A stretch of 64,000 nucleotides of DNA, from assembly GCA_963678705.1 (NCBI GenBank), contig OY783219.1, forward strand, positions 2,914,001 through 2,978,000. Reading direction: 5' to 3'. Of the stretch, positions 24,961 through 36,479 are shown in pieces. The notes beneath the pieces were generated by a model. That model was given only the letters and a program-made list of their open reading frames with translations, was not told the DNA's origin and did not search any database. A program made the translations under genes and the position numbers. How positions within the stretch are numbered: the stretch's first letter is position 1; each line of letters opens with the position of its first letter. This stretch comes from Panorpa germanica (Eukaryota > Arthropoda > Insecta > Mecoptera > Panorpidae).

Positions 24961-26534
24961 TCCAATCCAAATATCCACGATCGATTTCGTACGACTCTGT
25001 GAAAGATGTGTCTCATTAGTACTGCAAATTCTATCTGAGTACACTCACTAGGTGCGTTGGAATTATTGTAAGTTTAAAGTTTTAAAAATACATGTAATTA
25101 TGAGTAGATCACTTATTCGAATAAAATGAACGCTTTAAGGAGTTAAGAGTACTAAGAAGTTTGCTGGAGTTGGCGCAGTCAATAGGATTAGAAACCTTGA
25201 GATTATTCTCACATATTCCCATGGCTCGTATCGAGCAGCTAAATAGCTTAGGACAGTTAAGTCTTCACCAATCATATTTTTCTGCAACCATACTTATTTT
25301 AGCAAAAGATTTTTTCATAATGCTTGATACTTTATCAATTTTCACTGCTTTCAAGATATCGGTGTTGGCATTCTCTATAGTAACTTTTTAATACAAGTAA
25401 ATACAGGTTGAAGTATAAATAAAAGTATATGTACAATGTACAAGCAACTAGCATTGTGCGAATGTATGTGCGTTAGAATTACAAATGTGTTAGTGAAATT
25501 TGGTGAAAATTGTAAAACTGAAAAACAAAAGAACTGTAATGTCAGCAGCAGGATAGCGTACAGTCTATAAAATAGTGAAAATGTATGGCTAAACATATAA
25601 TCAAGCGTTTTAATTTGTAAAAGCTTTAAATACAATAATTACTTTTTGTGTAAATATCTTTGTATACTCATAAACGAATTAAAATTAAAATATATGTTGA
25701 TGGTATACGTCAACGCTCTCGGCGCGTTCATTTTTAAATAGATAACAATTTAACACTTGGTTATTTGTTAATAACTTATTTTTTACACGGTTGTGCAACG
25801 GGTCACTTCAAAGTGATCATGGTTCCTTTTTTCGGTCCGTAAATATCACATTTATCTAACTCTCTTCTCACTTGCTATTTGTAACCTAATTTTTAATATT
25901 CCATTTAATCTGAAGAGACAAAAAATGTTTTCCAACACAAAATGAAACTCTCATTAAATAAATTTTCAATATTGGTTCCCATAAATTTACAAAATTAAAA
26001 GCAACACAACCAAAATACCTTTTTAATTTTATATTTTATTTATTGTTATTTTTATACACTTTTATGTAATAACTATTATTTGCTATCATATGATTTATTT
26101 ATATATTTCACTAATTAATTAAAATAAATAATATTTAATTAAACAAATATATCAGTTCCATAATATAATAAACATTTTTAATGGATAAATTTATTCAATT
26201 ACTTTGAGCGCAGGTTCAGTAATTTAATTTTAATTTATTATAATTACATTTGTCACAATTTTTATTAATGTTGTTAATTATTTTGAGGTTTTTGGAACTC
26301 ATTAGAACAGTGATAGTTTTTACTTTTAGTGGATTTATTCTTCTTTTTCAAACGAAGAGATGAAGAGATTTCTATTACATTTCTAGTGACCTAAAGTCTG
26401 ATCAAATTGAAGACTAAGATTGGTATGGGAAGACCATACTATCAGATTTTATCGTTTGCAATCAGATAAACGAACGCGCCGATACGACTAACCGCTCACC
26501 GTCAGTTCTCTTGCAAGAGTGCTTTTGTGTGCAT
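24961..26534. other. No supported gene; extreme AT block at 25970-26300
   Basis: 25970-26300 is almost entirely A/T with poly(A)-signal-like strings. Nothing coding was recognised. Confidence 0.5.
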
Positions 26535-26591
26535 GTATAATTGTCAAGGTAAGGCTACAGCAATGAGATAGCCTTACCTTGACAATTATAC
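26535..26591. repeat. Perfect 23-bp hairpin with 11-nt loop
   Basis: 26535-26557 (starts GTATAATTGTC) is the exact reverse complement of 26569-26591 (ends GACAATTATAC), separated by CAGCAATGAGA. Weaker complementarity continues outside, for example TCAGTTCTCT near 26503 versus AGAGAACTGA near 26625, so it may be the core of a larger foldback element at about 26390-26700. It could also be a small-RNA precursor; sequence alone does not decide. Confidence 0.9.
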
Positions 26592-28647
26592 TATGGATAA
26601 TCTTCATCCATGTATGAATCGCAACACAGAGAACTGATCGGAAGTGAAACTAAAATTAAATCCGAATCAGATTGAAGTCTGATCGAGTAGCTTTCAAACG
26701 CGTTTTAATTAAATTATTAAATATAAATGTTTTGTTTTTAAATGCGAATATAAAGCTATTTTTAATAAACCTGCTGGAGGAGCTCTATGTGAAATGTTTT
26801 TAATTAGTTTGATGCGTTTAATTACATGGACTCCAGGCAGGTGCAGATGTAGCCACGCGTGTAATAATGTAATGCAAAATACATTCATTAAAACCAAATT
26901 ATCTAGTATAGTCCGAGTAGTATAAATGATAGAGATAAATATACTTTAGTAGTATGTGTGTAAGGGAGACAGCGAGTGATTGATGGTAGTTTTCCACGTA
27001 TAAATAGACGGCTTTGTATGTTTCCAATATGTAATTTGTTTTCCCAGTCCCAGGTGCAGTACAGGTGCACTGAAATCTACCTAATTAGTTCATTTTATGC
27101 GTTATTTAGATGTTGATTTGATTGGAATTATATATTTATTAATTTAATAAATTAATTTCATTTGCCAATTCGAAACCCCGGGCTAAATTTAATTACGTAA
27201 TGGAAAATTGCAAACGATTTTCTGTATCATTACATATTTCCTTTCATATGAATAACCAAAACCACGGCGATGATTTATTAAAATTTGATGCAATAGCATA
27301 ACTGATAACCAGTCGTCTTTTAGTAGGCTATCTAAAGTCCACGCCGTAAACATTTTGGAGTTCAGTTTCTCACAGTCGTTCATATAAAATGTTTGTTTTA
27401 TCAGCTACAAATGGCGAAACTATTCCACCTGTCGGAATACAAATGAAGATAAAGTTGAAGCGAACTATAATTGAACTGCACAACGTCACAAAACAGGACA
27501 TTTCGCCAAATTGTTTACTGGGCAGACAAGAAAAATTATACAAGTTTTATAATCATAATACTTTTTGTGCAATAAGTACACTAAAGTCTTATATTAGGGT
27601 ACTTTATGATTACAACCCGTTTTAAAATCTTTCATAAATATATTTTTTATAATTTTGTATCTTTTCCGAACATTAATTTAACGATGAACATTTAATGATT
27701 ATTTGTTAATTATTATTTACTTTTATAGACATTCTGTGCCCTCCTTCTATCATACACAACCCCCTTGTTGCTGTACGTTACCCCCTCCTTCCCTCTCTCC
27801 TTCAACGTCCATGACCACGTTATTATCAATTAGGGTTTGAGGTTTTGGTAATTAATAAAATATATAATTATATATGTAAACATCTGTGTCCCTTTTGACG
27901 TAATTACAAGGAAAAGTTTTGCTGGTGTTACTTGAGGAGTGGTGGAGTTACGGGAGGATGGTGAACTCACCCACCCCTCGTCTCTGTGGTGGTTTAATAG
28001 GGGTTGTTAATTGAATATTCTAATTAATCAAATGTTATATAATGTGAATATTCATTCATGCTTTTGATATTGAGATACGAAAAATAACGCTGATGTGTTG
28101 AAAAGCGAATTCAATTGAATGAGAAGGAGGAGGGGGTGAGGTGAAGACAATAGGAATGTCTTTCACGGTGAATTACGAAATATAAGCAATTATTGAATGA
28201 AGGGGCGGTGCTCTGAGCGCGGATGTTATTGTATACTTATGTATAGATGTAATTAACTTTCACATTATAGTATTTGCTTTTTAATAGAAATGTGTTAATT
28301 CTTTCTACTGAATAACGAGTTATTCTTGTTCACACTCACGTAATTTGCTCTTGAATCGCTCTGTAATCCAGTACATCGTATAAATTACATATGCAATACA
28401 CATTACAATGCCTGGTCATGATATTGGAAGCCATGGTCTGTTACAGGGGACCTAAGAGTATCGATAGTGCTAAAAACCGCTGTTGGCGTCATCATATCAA
28501 TCGGCGACTCAACCAACGAAGGGAATTGGTTCAGCTCCGTTGTTATTTTTATTATCAGAGCAGAGATTAGAATAAATTATTATATAATTCTTTATAATAT
28601 ACTTTAATTACAAACCCACAGTCCTTATCTGACATACGCTCATAGAA
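26592..28647. other. No supported gene
   Basis: 27740-27800 is a C/T-rich strand-asymmetric tract (CCCCCTTGTTGC..., CCCCCTCCTTCCCTCTCTCC). 28466-28567 has an open stretch, KNRCWRHHINRRLNQRRELV, faintly like a Harbinger nuclease start; not enough to call. Confidence 0.45.
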
Positions 28648-29150
28648 TCGCCGAGTAATTTTTGTTCATAGAAGATACATCAATAAATGGTGTCGCCAAA
28701 AGCGGTTCTTGAAGAGTATCTTCTTCCCCCCTCATTCTCTACTTATGTTGAGTTGCTTAGTAATTTCAGTTCAAAGAAGATACATCAATAAATGGTGTCG
28801 CCAAAAGCGGTTCTTGAAGAGTATCTTCTTCCCCCCTCATTCTCTACTTATGTTGAGTTGCTTAGTAATTTCAGTTCAAAGAAGATACATCAATAAATGG
28901 TGTCGCTAAAAGCGGTACTTGAAATGTATCTTCTTCCCTCCTCATTCTCTTCTTATTTTGTGTCGCCGAGTAATTGTTGTTCATAGAAGATACATCAATA
29001 AATGGTGTCGCTAAAAGCAGTTCTTGAAGAGTACCTTCTTCACCCCTCATTCTTTTCTTATTTTGAGTCGCTTAGTTATTTCAGTTCATAGAAGATATAT
29101 CAATAAATGATGTCGCTAAAGCGGTTCTTACAGTGTACCCTCTTAAGTGC
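28648..29150. repeat. 105-bp tandem array, about five copies
   Basis: GAAGATA(C/T)AT recurs at 28671, 28776, 28881, 28986 and 29091, an exact period of 105. Copies 1-2 and 2-3 are nearly identical; later copies differ by a few substitutions. Each unit contains GAAGATAC and, about 50 bases later, GTATCTTC (an 8-bp inverted repeat), with AATAAA between them. The array creates a short false reading frame at 28709-28909. Confidence 0.92.
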
Positions 29151-29911
29151 GGGCTCCAACGGTTGGACACCACTGATACAGTGTTTTTCATAGACTGGTT
29201 ATTTATAAAACTTCATTATGTTATATAAAAAGGTCCACTAAATTGTAACTTGTATAAACATAAACAACGTTCTGTGTATAATTTGATAAATTAGGTAGAC
29301 GACAATTCAAAACAAAAAAATTCATCGCAGCAAGCAATCCATTAACGTCTGTTTGAATATCAAAGGACTTCTCTTAATATAAATGAAAATGTAAAATACA
29401 GAAAAAAAAACAAAAACAAATAAAAGTTTCAAAAAGTTGTACGGTACTTATATTTATTTTAATAATTTATGTTCATTAGATCACAAAAAATGTAATAAAT
29501 TAAATTTGACCCAGTTCTTAAAGATTTTTAATTGCAAACTTTTGTATCGTTTTAGAAAAAGTCTAGGGAATTAGATTTAAAAAGTTTTTTTTTAAAAGAA
29601 ATGAAACTTGAAATTCGATTTAAATTATGAATAATAGGTAGAACAAAGAAAAACGAGAGCACAGGCCTGCCGACAGAAGCTGTACGTCATTTGTACGTCT
29701 TAAAAGATTACTCTGGGAGATGCGTGGGGGGCGGGGGGTGATGGAGAGGAGCACAGGTTATTTAGTAAATCTTGAGCAATGCAGTCGACCGTTCTAGATC
29801 TATAGCACCCAAAATAGACTGCAGATCGTTTATTATAACATACTAAAATTATTACGCAAGTTAGCTTGAAAGAAAGTTAATTTCAACTGCAAAAATTAAT
29901 TAATAACTCAC
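29151..29911. other. No supported gene
   Basis: AT-rich spacer between the 105-bp array and the CpG-rich segment left of the gap. Confidence 0.5.
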
Positions 29912-30092
29912 CTTGTACACCTCATTCTTCAGTCTTAGGCACATCGCACACTGCAAACGTATTTCAACGAATTTTGACCGGACGTATACGAGCCACTACG
30001 CCTTTTCCTATCCGAACCCTGTAAATGTAATGAACCGCCGCACACTGTAAGCGACAAAAACCGTCCGAATACACGCGTTACGTAGCTCTCAC
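29912..30092 (-). other. Speculative minus-strand first exon with strong splice donor
   Basis: On the minus strand this CpG-rich segment ends at a textbook donor, TACAAG/gtgagt (29911/29910). It has one ATG, 14 bases before the donor. The upstream end is lost in the gap. It could be a 5' exon of an unknown gene or simply repeat DNA, since two parts of it resemble each other. No protein similarity is available. Confidence 0.25.
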
Positions 30093-30292
30093 NNNNNNNN
30101 NNNNNNNNNNNNNNNNNNNNNNNNNNNNNNNNNNNNNNNNNNNNNNNNNNNNNNNNNNNNNNNNNNNNNNNNNNNNNNNNNNNNNNNNNNNNNNNNNNNN
30201 NNNNNNNNNNNNNNNNNNNNNNNNNNNNNNNNNNNNNNNNNNNNNNNNNNNNNNNNNNNNNNNNNNNNNNNNNNNNNNNNNNNNNNNNNNNN
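30093..30292. other. Assembly gap (200 N)
   Basis: Exactly 200 undetermined bases. The left flank (29930-30092) is unusually CpG-rich and contains two similar stretches around GCACACTG(C/T)AA, so a repeat or GC-rich block probably broke the assembly here. Confidence 0.99.
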
Positions 30293-30576
30293 TGTGTAAC
30301 TTAATGATGTAAATGTATTACATTATGATAAATATTCCCGCGAAAATCTCTTAGAAATTTTGTTTGTAATATCTTGGAGCTGTGAGCAAATAATCAAAAA
30401 CTAAAAGCGCAACGATTGCTTCATTTGCATACGATGACAAAATTATGCATGTATTATGTAATGTAATAGGCATACGTAAACTGATGTAGATTGCAGTTTA
30501 CTGCAAGCTTTAAAACAGCTTTTAATTATTTAAGTCATTAAGAATTTCCGAATAGCATTTGTCAAGTTATACCTCA

Positions 30577-30683
30577 CTTCAACGGTACTTTTCTCATTAA
30601 AAAGTAATGCTTTATCAACACACGAAATTCAGATTTTTTCATTGTTTTGGAAATTATGCGGATACCATCATTAAAACCACTGA
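30577..30683 (+). repeat. Dispersed repeat shared with 15349-15453
   Basis: Second copy, starting about 285 bases to the right of the assembly gap. It carries the matching chain AACGGTACTTTTCTCATTAA, AAAGTAATGCTTTATCA, GAAATTCAGATTTTTTC and TTAAAACCACTG. Confidence 0.65.
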
Positions 30684-31989
30684 TCTAAAAGTCATATGGA
30701 TTTGTCAGTAGTGGTGCCTCCACTTCTCCTCATTACTTAATCTAAATCTCGCTTCTTCTTCTTGTTTGTGTCCATTTCCTTTAAGTATCCTGCAAGAACC
30801 GTCTTAGTTTATCTACTGACGTCGTCACATAAGCAATCTCGACTGTCAGAATAGATTCATATTAAAAATCTTTCTCTTTTAAAAGCCATGCCTTCATCAG
30901 GATATCTAGATGCTGTCCGTTTCGTTTCTTTCTAGATTCCGCTACGAATTCTCTACGATATCTCATATTCTACCGCCTGAGAAATAGACAAGATGCTTGA
31001 CTCCACATTTTATATCATTTGCACAATAGTAATACAACACGGTTAATGTATTCTGCGAAGAAGAAGTCTTGATTAATATTAAGATATTAAAACCTAGTTC
31101 AATTCGTCAGTATTTCGTTCTCTAATCTTACCCCATTACATTTACTGTACAAGTATTTGTTTCTAATACCAACTCAGTTCAAATCCAGAGGGAACGTTCG
31201 TTAAAATATTTATTAATATGACGCGCCGAAATTGATATTATAATTTACAAACTTCACAGTCTGAAATATCATTTTCAAGAGTTGTTATAGAAGTTATTTG
31301 ATGTGTTCTTTGAGATGTAGACAGAGACAGAGACGCAGACGCTGCCAATTTAAAGTCTTGCTTCGTATTAAATTAATCTGGTTTTCCAGCTGTCTCAAAA
31401 ACCTACTTCAGTCTGTTAACTTTACGAAGACATAAAACATTTTATATATCTCTATCTCTTTCACACTTTTCTGATATATCTGATATATATTTCTGTTACT
31501 GTTAAGACTGGCAATTTAGTAATATAACGTAAGTTTTAAAAGGCAGACTCTCTTCTAACAATCTGGCTTTTACAGTAACTTAAATATAACCTATCTCATA
31601 GTTTAATACGGTAGATTTTAGATTGCTTTAACAAAGACAAAAGGCCTGAGGGTATGATCTCATTTTATTGTCTGAAGCCGGTAAAGCAGTGAACTATTGA
31701 CCTTTGATTGTAATCTAAGTTGTCTCTTGTCCATTTAAACAATGCTGGACAAAGTGTCTGGATAACATTCAGACCTAATGTTTAAATGGAAATTGAGAGT
31801 TTGTAGTAAATTACTATTACTATCTAATAGTCATAAGGAGAGATCTATTGTCTTTAAAGGTCAAGATTCTGTAACTTTTTATTTAAATATTTTGTCTTTC
31901 TTATTATCTTATTTTATATACGGTTTCTTTGCAAACATGATTATCATGCTACAACACTTCTAGAGCCTTAACCTTTTAAAGACTTTTCT
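30684..31989. other. No supported gene
   Basis: AT-rich; the only frames are short and unremarkable. Confidence 0.5.
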
Positions 31990-32222
31990 TCATTCCTTTC
32001 CATTAACGAACCTTACTCTTCTAATTGCTATATTCATTTTCGTTAGAACCTCCTCTACCATCCTCTTACCATCTCGCTCTGGCTTTTCCTCTAATTCTTG
32101 TTCACTGTGGGTTCCTTCCAGAAGTTTCGAATAGATCCTAATCGTTCTTCTTTTATTTCCTTTCCTGCGAATAAGGCTAAATACTGTAGTGACACATCCT
32201 CCTCTAGTCGGACTGATAGAAC
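31990..32222 (-). mobile_element. Possible LINE ORF1 fragment
   Basis: An open minus-strand stretch of about 77 codons ends in TGA: IRRKGNKRRTIRIYSKLLEG, then a Glu-rich segment, then MVEEVLTKMNIAIRRVRFVN and GKE. The order (basic patch, short strand, acidic helix, hydrophobic end) resembles the RRM-like part of LINE ORF1 proteins. There is no start codon or promoter. The family is not determined. Confidence 0.35.
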
Positions 32223-32269
32223 TGAAGTAAAGATATTTAAGGCGCCAAGTTTAAACTAAAGCAATTGCC

Positions 32270-32271
<2 letters not shown>

Positions 32272-32350
<79 letters not shown>
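32272..32350. repeat. (TA)n microsatellite, about 39 units
   Basis: An uninterrupted alternating AT/TA run, the longest simple repeat in the window. Runs of this length are prone to length change and assembly error. Confidence 0.97.
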
Positions 32351-32354
<4 letters not shown>

Positions 32355-33016
32355 ACAATTTTGTCGGTGCAGCTAGCCTTTTCAGGCTTCTAACACCAAA
32401 GGTTACAAACTTGATGAAGGGAGCCTAGTTGTGACTCCAATTATTACAAATTCGTTGGTGCGAAATTGGGAAGGGAGTTTGATTCTCGAACCTACGATAT
32501 ATCTCTAACCTAAATGTATGTATATACATATATATACGTTACGAATGTGTGTGTCTATGTATTTTGTATCCGTATCCTACATTCCTAAAATTAAAACTCA
32601 TTTCAAATTCCATTTTAACCAACATAACTTTTTGAATAAGTAAAACTCATACATACACCAAACAAAATATTGAAATTTATGTAAATGACATAATATAACA
32701 TCAATTAATAAAAGATTTACTCTATATTCTCTCTCTGAACCTCCACCTCCATCCCCCACCCCTCCCTCTAACCCTTACCACTCATCCCACTTTATTGTAC
32801 ATACTTTGTCAACGTGTGTTTCCATTAAAACTAATATTTTTGCATATCAAATGTTGATGCTACTTTTACCGTGATTGAAAAGATGAAAAGTGTTATTATT
32901 GTGTAACTAAATACTATCCTAAAACAAATAAAGTACCTACTATATAGAAAACAACTACAAAATGAAACTGTGTTTAAAAAGTAATATTACGATGATAATT
33001 ATATCGCATAAACAAA
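32351..33016. other. No supported gene
   Basis: AT-rich with a C-rich tract at 32740-32790 (CCTCCACCTCCATCCCCCAC). It lies between the (TA)n run and the Helitron. Confidence 0.5.
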
Positions 33017-33581
33017 TTAGCGCTGCATTCAACCGTTCAGTAGGGAGCCGACCGCGCGGGTGAGCCGCGCGGCATAGTATCTCGTTGAGCTACATACCCC
33101 TCCCGGCTTGCCCGCAAGCACCGCCTCTCTCCCGCCGCGCCGGCCAGCGCAGAGAGCGAGTTGGTTTTGTTTCGGAGTTATTTATCATTGTAATCTTTAA
33201 AGTTTTTTGTTGAAATACCATAAAAACGGTTTTTGTGAGTTAATCTTAAAAGATAGACATATACTATCGCGGACTGTTTTTTAGATCATTAAAAGAGCTA
33301 TTATTCTTTAATACATATTTTTTGTGTATCTTGAACCGTTTTCACGGCGCACGCAACGGAAGGCTTCAAAGACGAAATAATTTCTCCCGTTTTTTACACA
33401 TTTATCACTATATCTTTGCTCCTATTGGTCGTAGCGTGATGTTATATAGCCTATAGCCTTCCTCGATAACTGGACTATCCAACACAAAAAGAATTATTCA
33501 ATTCGAACCAGTAGTTTCGGAGATTAGCGCGTTCAAACAAACAAACAAACAAACTCTGTCGCTTTATAATATTAGTATAGA
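33017..33581 (-). mobile_element. Non-autonomous Helitron-like element
   Basis: On the minus strand the element starts TCTATACTAATATTATAAAG, followed by four to five TTTG units, a 5' end I recognise from lepidopteran Helitrons. The bases flanking the proposed ends are A (5') and T (3'), as expected for insertion between A and T. The 3' end is placed at GCGCTAA (CTRR type). A strong CCGCGCGG...CCGCGCGG hairpin lies about 30 bases inside that end, which is farther than usual, so the 3' boundary is provisional. The element is GC-richer than its surroundings and has no ORF. Confidence 0.7.
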
Positions 33582-33751
33582 TGTTATGTGTGTTCTTGCT
33601 TGCAAAAACTCTCGCATCAAACAAATTGAGGTTATTTAAATATCTATACATATGCACATGAATAGTAAAATACTGGTAATTTAGCACCAATACAGTCGCA
33701 ATCTCATGCTGATGACTCGGATGGAAGATGACACTTTACCGAAAACTATTT

Positions 33752-33999
33752 TTTTTTTTTTTTTTTTTTATTTTTTTTTTTTATTTAACGTCGGCCTATT
33801 TCCGATGCTGAGTCCTATCACCGACGACCTCCTTCAATGTTGGCAGTATTTATAGTGTCGTGGCTTCATATATGTGGGCTACACCACTGCCTAATAACTG
33901 TACGATTATGTATGACCATAATTAATATAAGTTCATAATAACCAAACCCAGAAAATATATATCTAGTCCGGGGATCGAACCCGAAGACACAGCAGTCGG
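33752..33999 (-). mobile_element. tRNA-derived SINE with 11-bp target-site duplication
   Basis: The exact repeat GAAAACTATTT lies at 33741-33751 and 34000-34010, directly flanking the element. On the minus strand it begins with a tRNA-like stretch containing an RNA polymerase III B-box-like GGGTTCGATCCCC, continues through TTTCTGGGTTTGG and CATCGGAAATAGGCCGACG, and ends in a long A-rich tail (poly-T on the + strand, 33752-33785). No good A box is visible, so the 5' end may be truncated. The intact duplication points to a fairly recent insertion. Confidence 0.85.
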
Positions 34000-34069
34000 G
34001 AAAACTATTTGGAAAAGTTATAACTTTTAAAAGAACTTTTGCAAATATCTGACGAACTAGAAAAGATAG

Positions 34070-36215
34070 AAAACTGAAATTTGGTGTGTGTATTGAGATC
34101 ATAATTGTGCACATTTGCCAATAGTTGGAAATTGGAAATTTAAGTTCAGTAGCGGCGTGAATTTCCGGGGGCAATGTTAGAATAGAGTTAGGACGTTGAA
34201 ATTTAATATGTAGGCTCGCTGTAGACAGTTATTAATGAAAAAAAATAAACAGCCCCAAATTTCCAGTGGCGGCGGGAGTTGAGGCAGTAAAAGCCAGAAA
34301 TATTAAAAATGTAGTATTATAACTTAGGGTATGTATGGAGATACTAATTGCGCATGTTTGCCAATAATTAGATTACCAAAATTTTAATTCAGTAGCGGCG
34401 TGATTTTTTGGGGGCAATGTCGCAACAGAGCTAGAACGTTAAAATTTGGAATGGGGGCCATATATAGAGTATCATTAAAGACACACTATAGAAATTTGCA
34501 ACTTTCCAGAGGCGGCGGGCGCTGGGGGCCAAAAACCAGATATTTGAAATATATGGAGATGAAAGGCTATAGTTTAGAATATATATTATTAGATACAAAT
34601 AAAATAGATCCTCGTGCTAAAATTTAACAAACTTGTTCAGTAGCGGAGGTTTGTGGGGGGTACTAATGCTAAAATATATATACAAAACTGAAATTTAGTA
34701 TGCAGATATAGATTGACATTATTATTACGAAAATATAAAAAAAACTACATTTTCTTAAGTGCAACATTAGAGTGGCGGGTGATAAACCGAATATAAGAAC
34801 AATATAGAGGTACAACGATGATATTTTGCATGTAGAATATTAAATAGAAGCTAAATAGTTCTCTATAAGTCAGATATTCAAATTACATTCAGTAGTAGAA
34901 TTGGATTGATTTTTGGTGCGTTTGTTGTGCTGTGAAATCGAACAGGAGTGAGAGGTATAGGGGGGAAATAGTTAACAGCCCCAAATATCAAAAAAAAAAG
35001 AAAAAGTGAAAAAATAGAAACTATGCACGTGCATATTTGCGAAAATAAATTTAACCTTAGTAGCGGCGTTAAATTGGGGAAGTGGGGGCGGGAAAACGCT
35101 TTGCCAAAGAACTCAATTTTGAAATTTCGATCATTTATAAAAGTAGGGGTAGATAAAGGTAGTGAGAGTTGTTACGAGCAAAATAGATTGCTATGCCTAA
35201 AATTTGACAATTTTATTTCAGCAGCGGGGATTAATGGGGAGACTAATATTATAACGTAAATATAAATACGAAATATAGAGTGTAAGATTACAGTACAGTT
35301 TTAATCATGTAAATGAATTGCTATAATATCGAATTGGTAGTGTCTGATTGGAGAAGAGTGTGGCGCTGGGGTTCAGTTCTAAGTAACAGTGGTGTTACAA
35401 GTAGTGGCGATAGATTATAATGGCTCTGGGAGGTAACCGTATTGCAGAATATGTGCTTTGGTGCTGAAAGTGAGGGTGGCGGGGTATGGGGATTGAATCG
35501 AAAGTGCAATAACGGTAAGGAAAAGGCCTAGAGATGAGATTATTAGGAGCGAACTGCTAGGCTTTCTTAAAAACATAAATGAATTGATGTAATTAGTAGG
35601 TTTACATTGAAATTAGTGAAAATTTTATCAAAGATTTATCTTATCGAATAATTATTAAAAAATAATGTACTTCTAAGAATGAAATTTAGTATGCAGGTTG
35701 CCAATAAAGTATTAATTTGGAAAACTAATTGTTAAGAGATTAGTACGCAGGGGGTGGAAGCGCAGAATTATTTAATGATTGCGCTAAACGGGGGGTATAG
35801 GAAAGTGCCCTAATAAGCGATGATGTTCAGTTAAGCTGTAGTGTTGCAAGTGGGCGCATTATGGCAAAGGTGCAGATGATTACATTTAAAAGTGCGAGAA
35901 CGATACAGAGCATGGAGCCAAGAGGTGCTTGATGTTTAGGGGCGGGGCAGTGGACATTGTTCAATACTGTGCTTTATTATGGTAAATGATAATATTACGC
36001 AGCGGGGGCGCTGTGAAAGTACTCTAAGGACCGACGATGCTCAGGGAAGAAGCGATGCAGAGTGCTAAAAGTAGGAGGCGCTTTATGGCAGAAGTTTAGA
36101 GGAATCAAATTAAAAGTTCGGAAACGTGAGAGAGCCAAGAGGTGACGATTGGGGCTTATGGGCGGGGGCACTGGAGACTGGTCAATACAGTGCTTTATTA
36201 CTGTAAATAAAGGAA
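34070..36215. repeat. Degenerate G-rich tandem repeats, about 245-bp units at first
   Basis: The landmark TTCAGTAGCGG(CG) recurs at about 34147, 34390, 34638 and 34890 (spacings near 243-252). A half-period partner CCAG(T/A)GGCGGCGGG occurs at 34263 and 34507, suggesting dimers of about 120-bp units. Beyond 35000 the spacing becomes irregular (about 160-180). A separate pair of long similar blocks follows at about 35830-35995 and 36050-36215, sharing GTGCTTTATTA and CAAGAGGTG. No ORF fits the period. It lies upstream of a Helitron 3' end and may be its body. Confidence 0.65.
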
Positions 36216-36479
36216 TTATAACAAAATAATATTTTGCATTTTATTTGCGATATATACAGCAGACTTGGAGGGGGTAATGGAAAGAGAACATGATGGGGGG
36301 TGCTAATAGGAAGACACTACAGGATATGGACTTTAGCATACGCTGACGATATAGTCCTGTAAAATACGAGGAGAAATTCCACAGAGTGGAAAGAAAAATT
36401 TTAAAGTAAATAAGAGAGGATAGCATAAAGAATGGGGAAAGGAGGAGGTACAAAAAAGAGAAAATAGTACTTTGAAAGG

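Noticed and set aside
28466-28567. Possible PIF/Harbinger nuclease fragment (NRCWRHHINRRLNQRREL)
   Set aside because: Similarity to the family's start is only a vague pattern over about 20 residues; no catalytic residues or terminal repeats were found.
28709-28909. 66-codon reading frame with an internally repeated protein
   Set aside because: The frame only reflects the 105-base tandem repeat (35 codons per unit); there is no other coding evidence.
28648-29150. CRISPR-like array
   Set aside because: The whole 105-base unit repeats without distinct unique spacers, in an animal-type genome. It is an ordinary tandem repeat.
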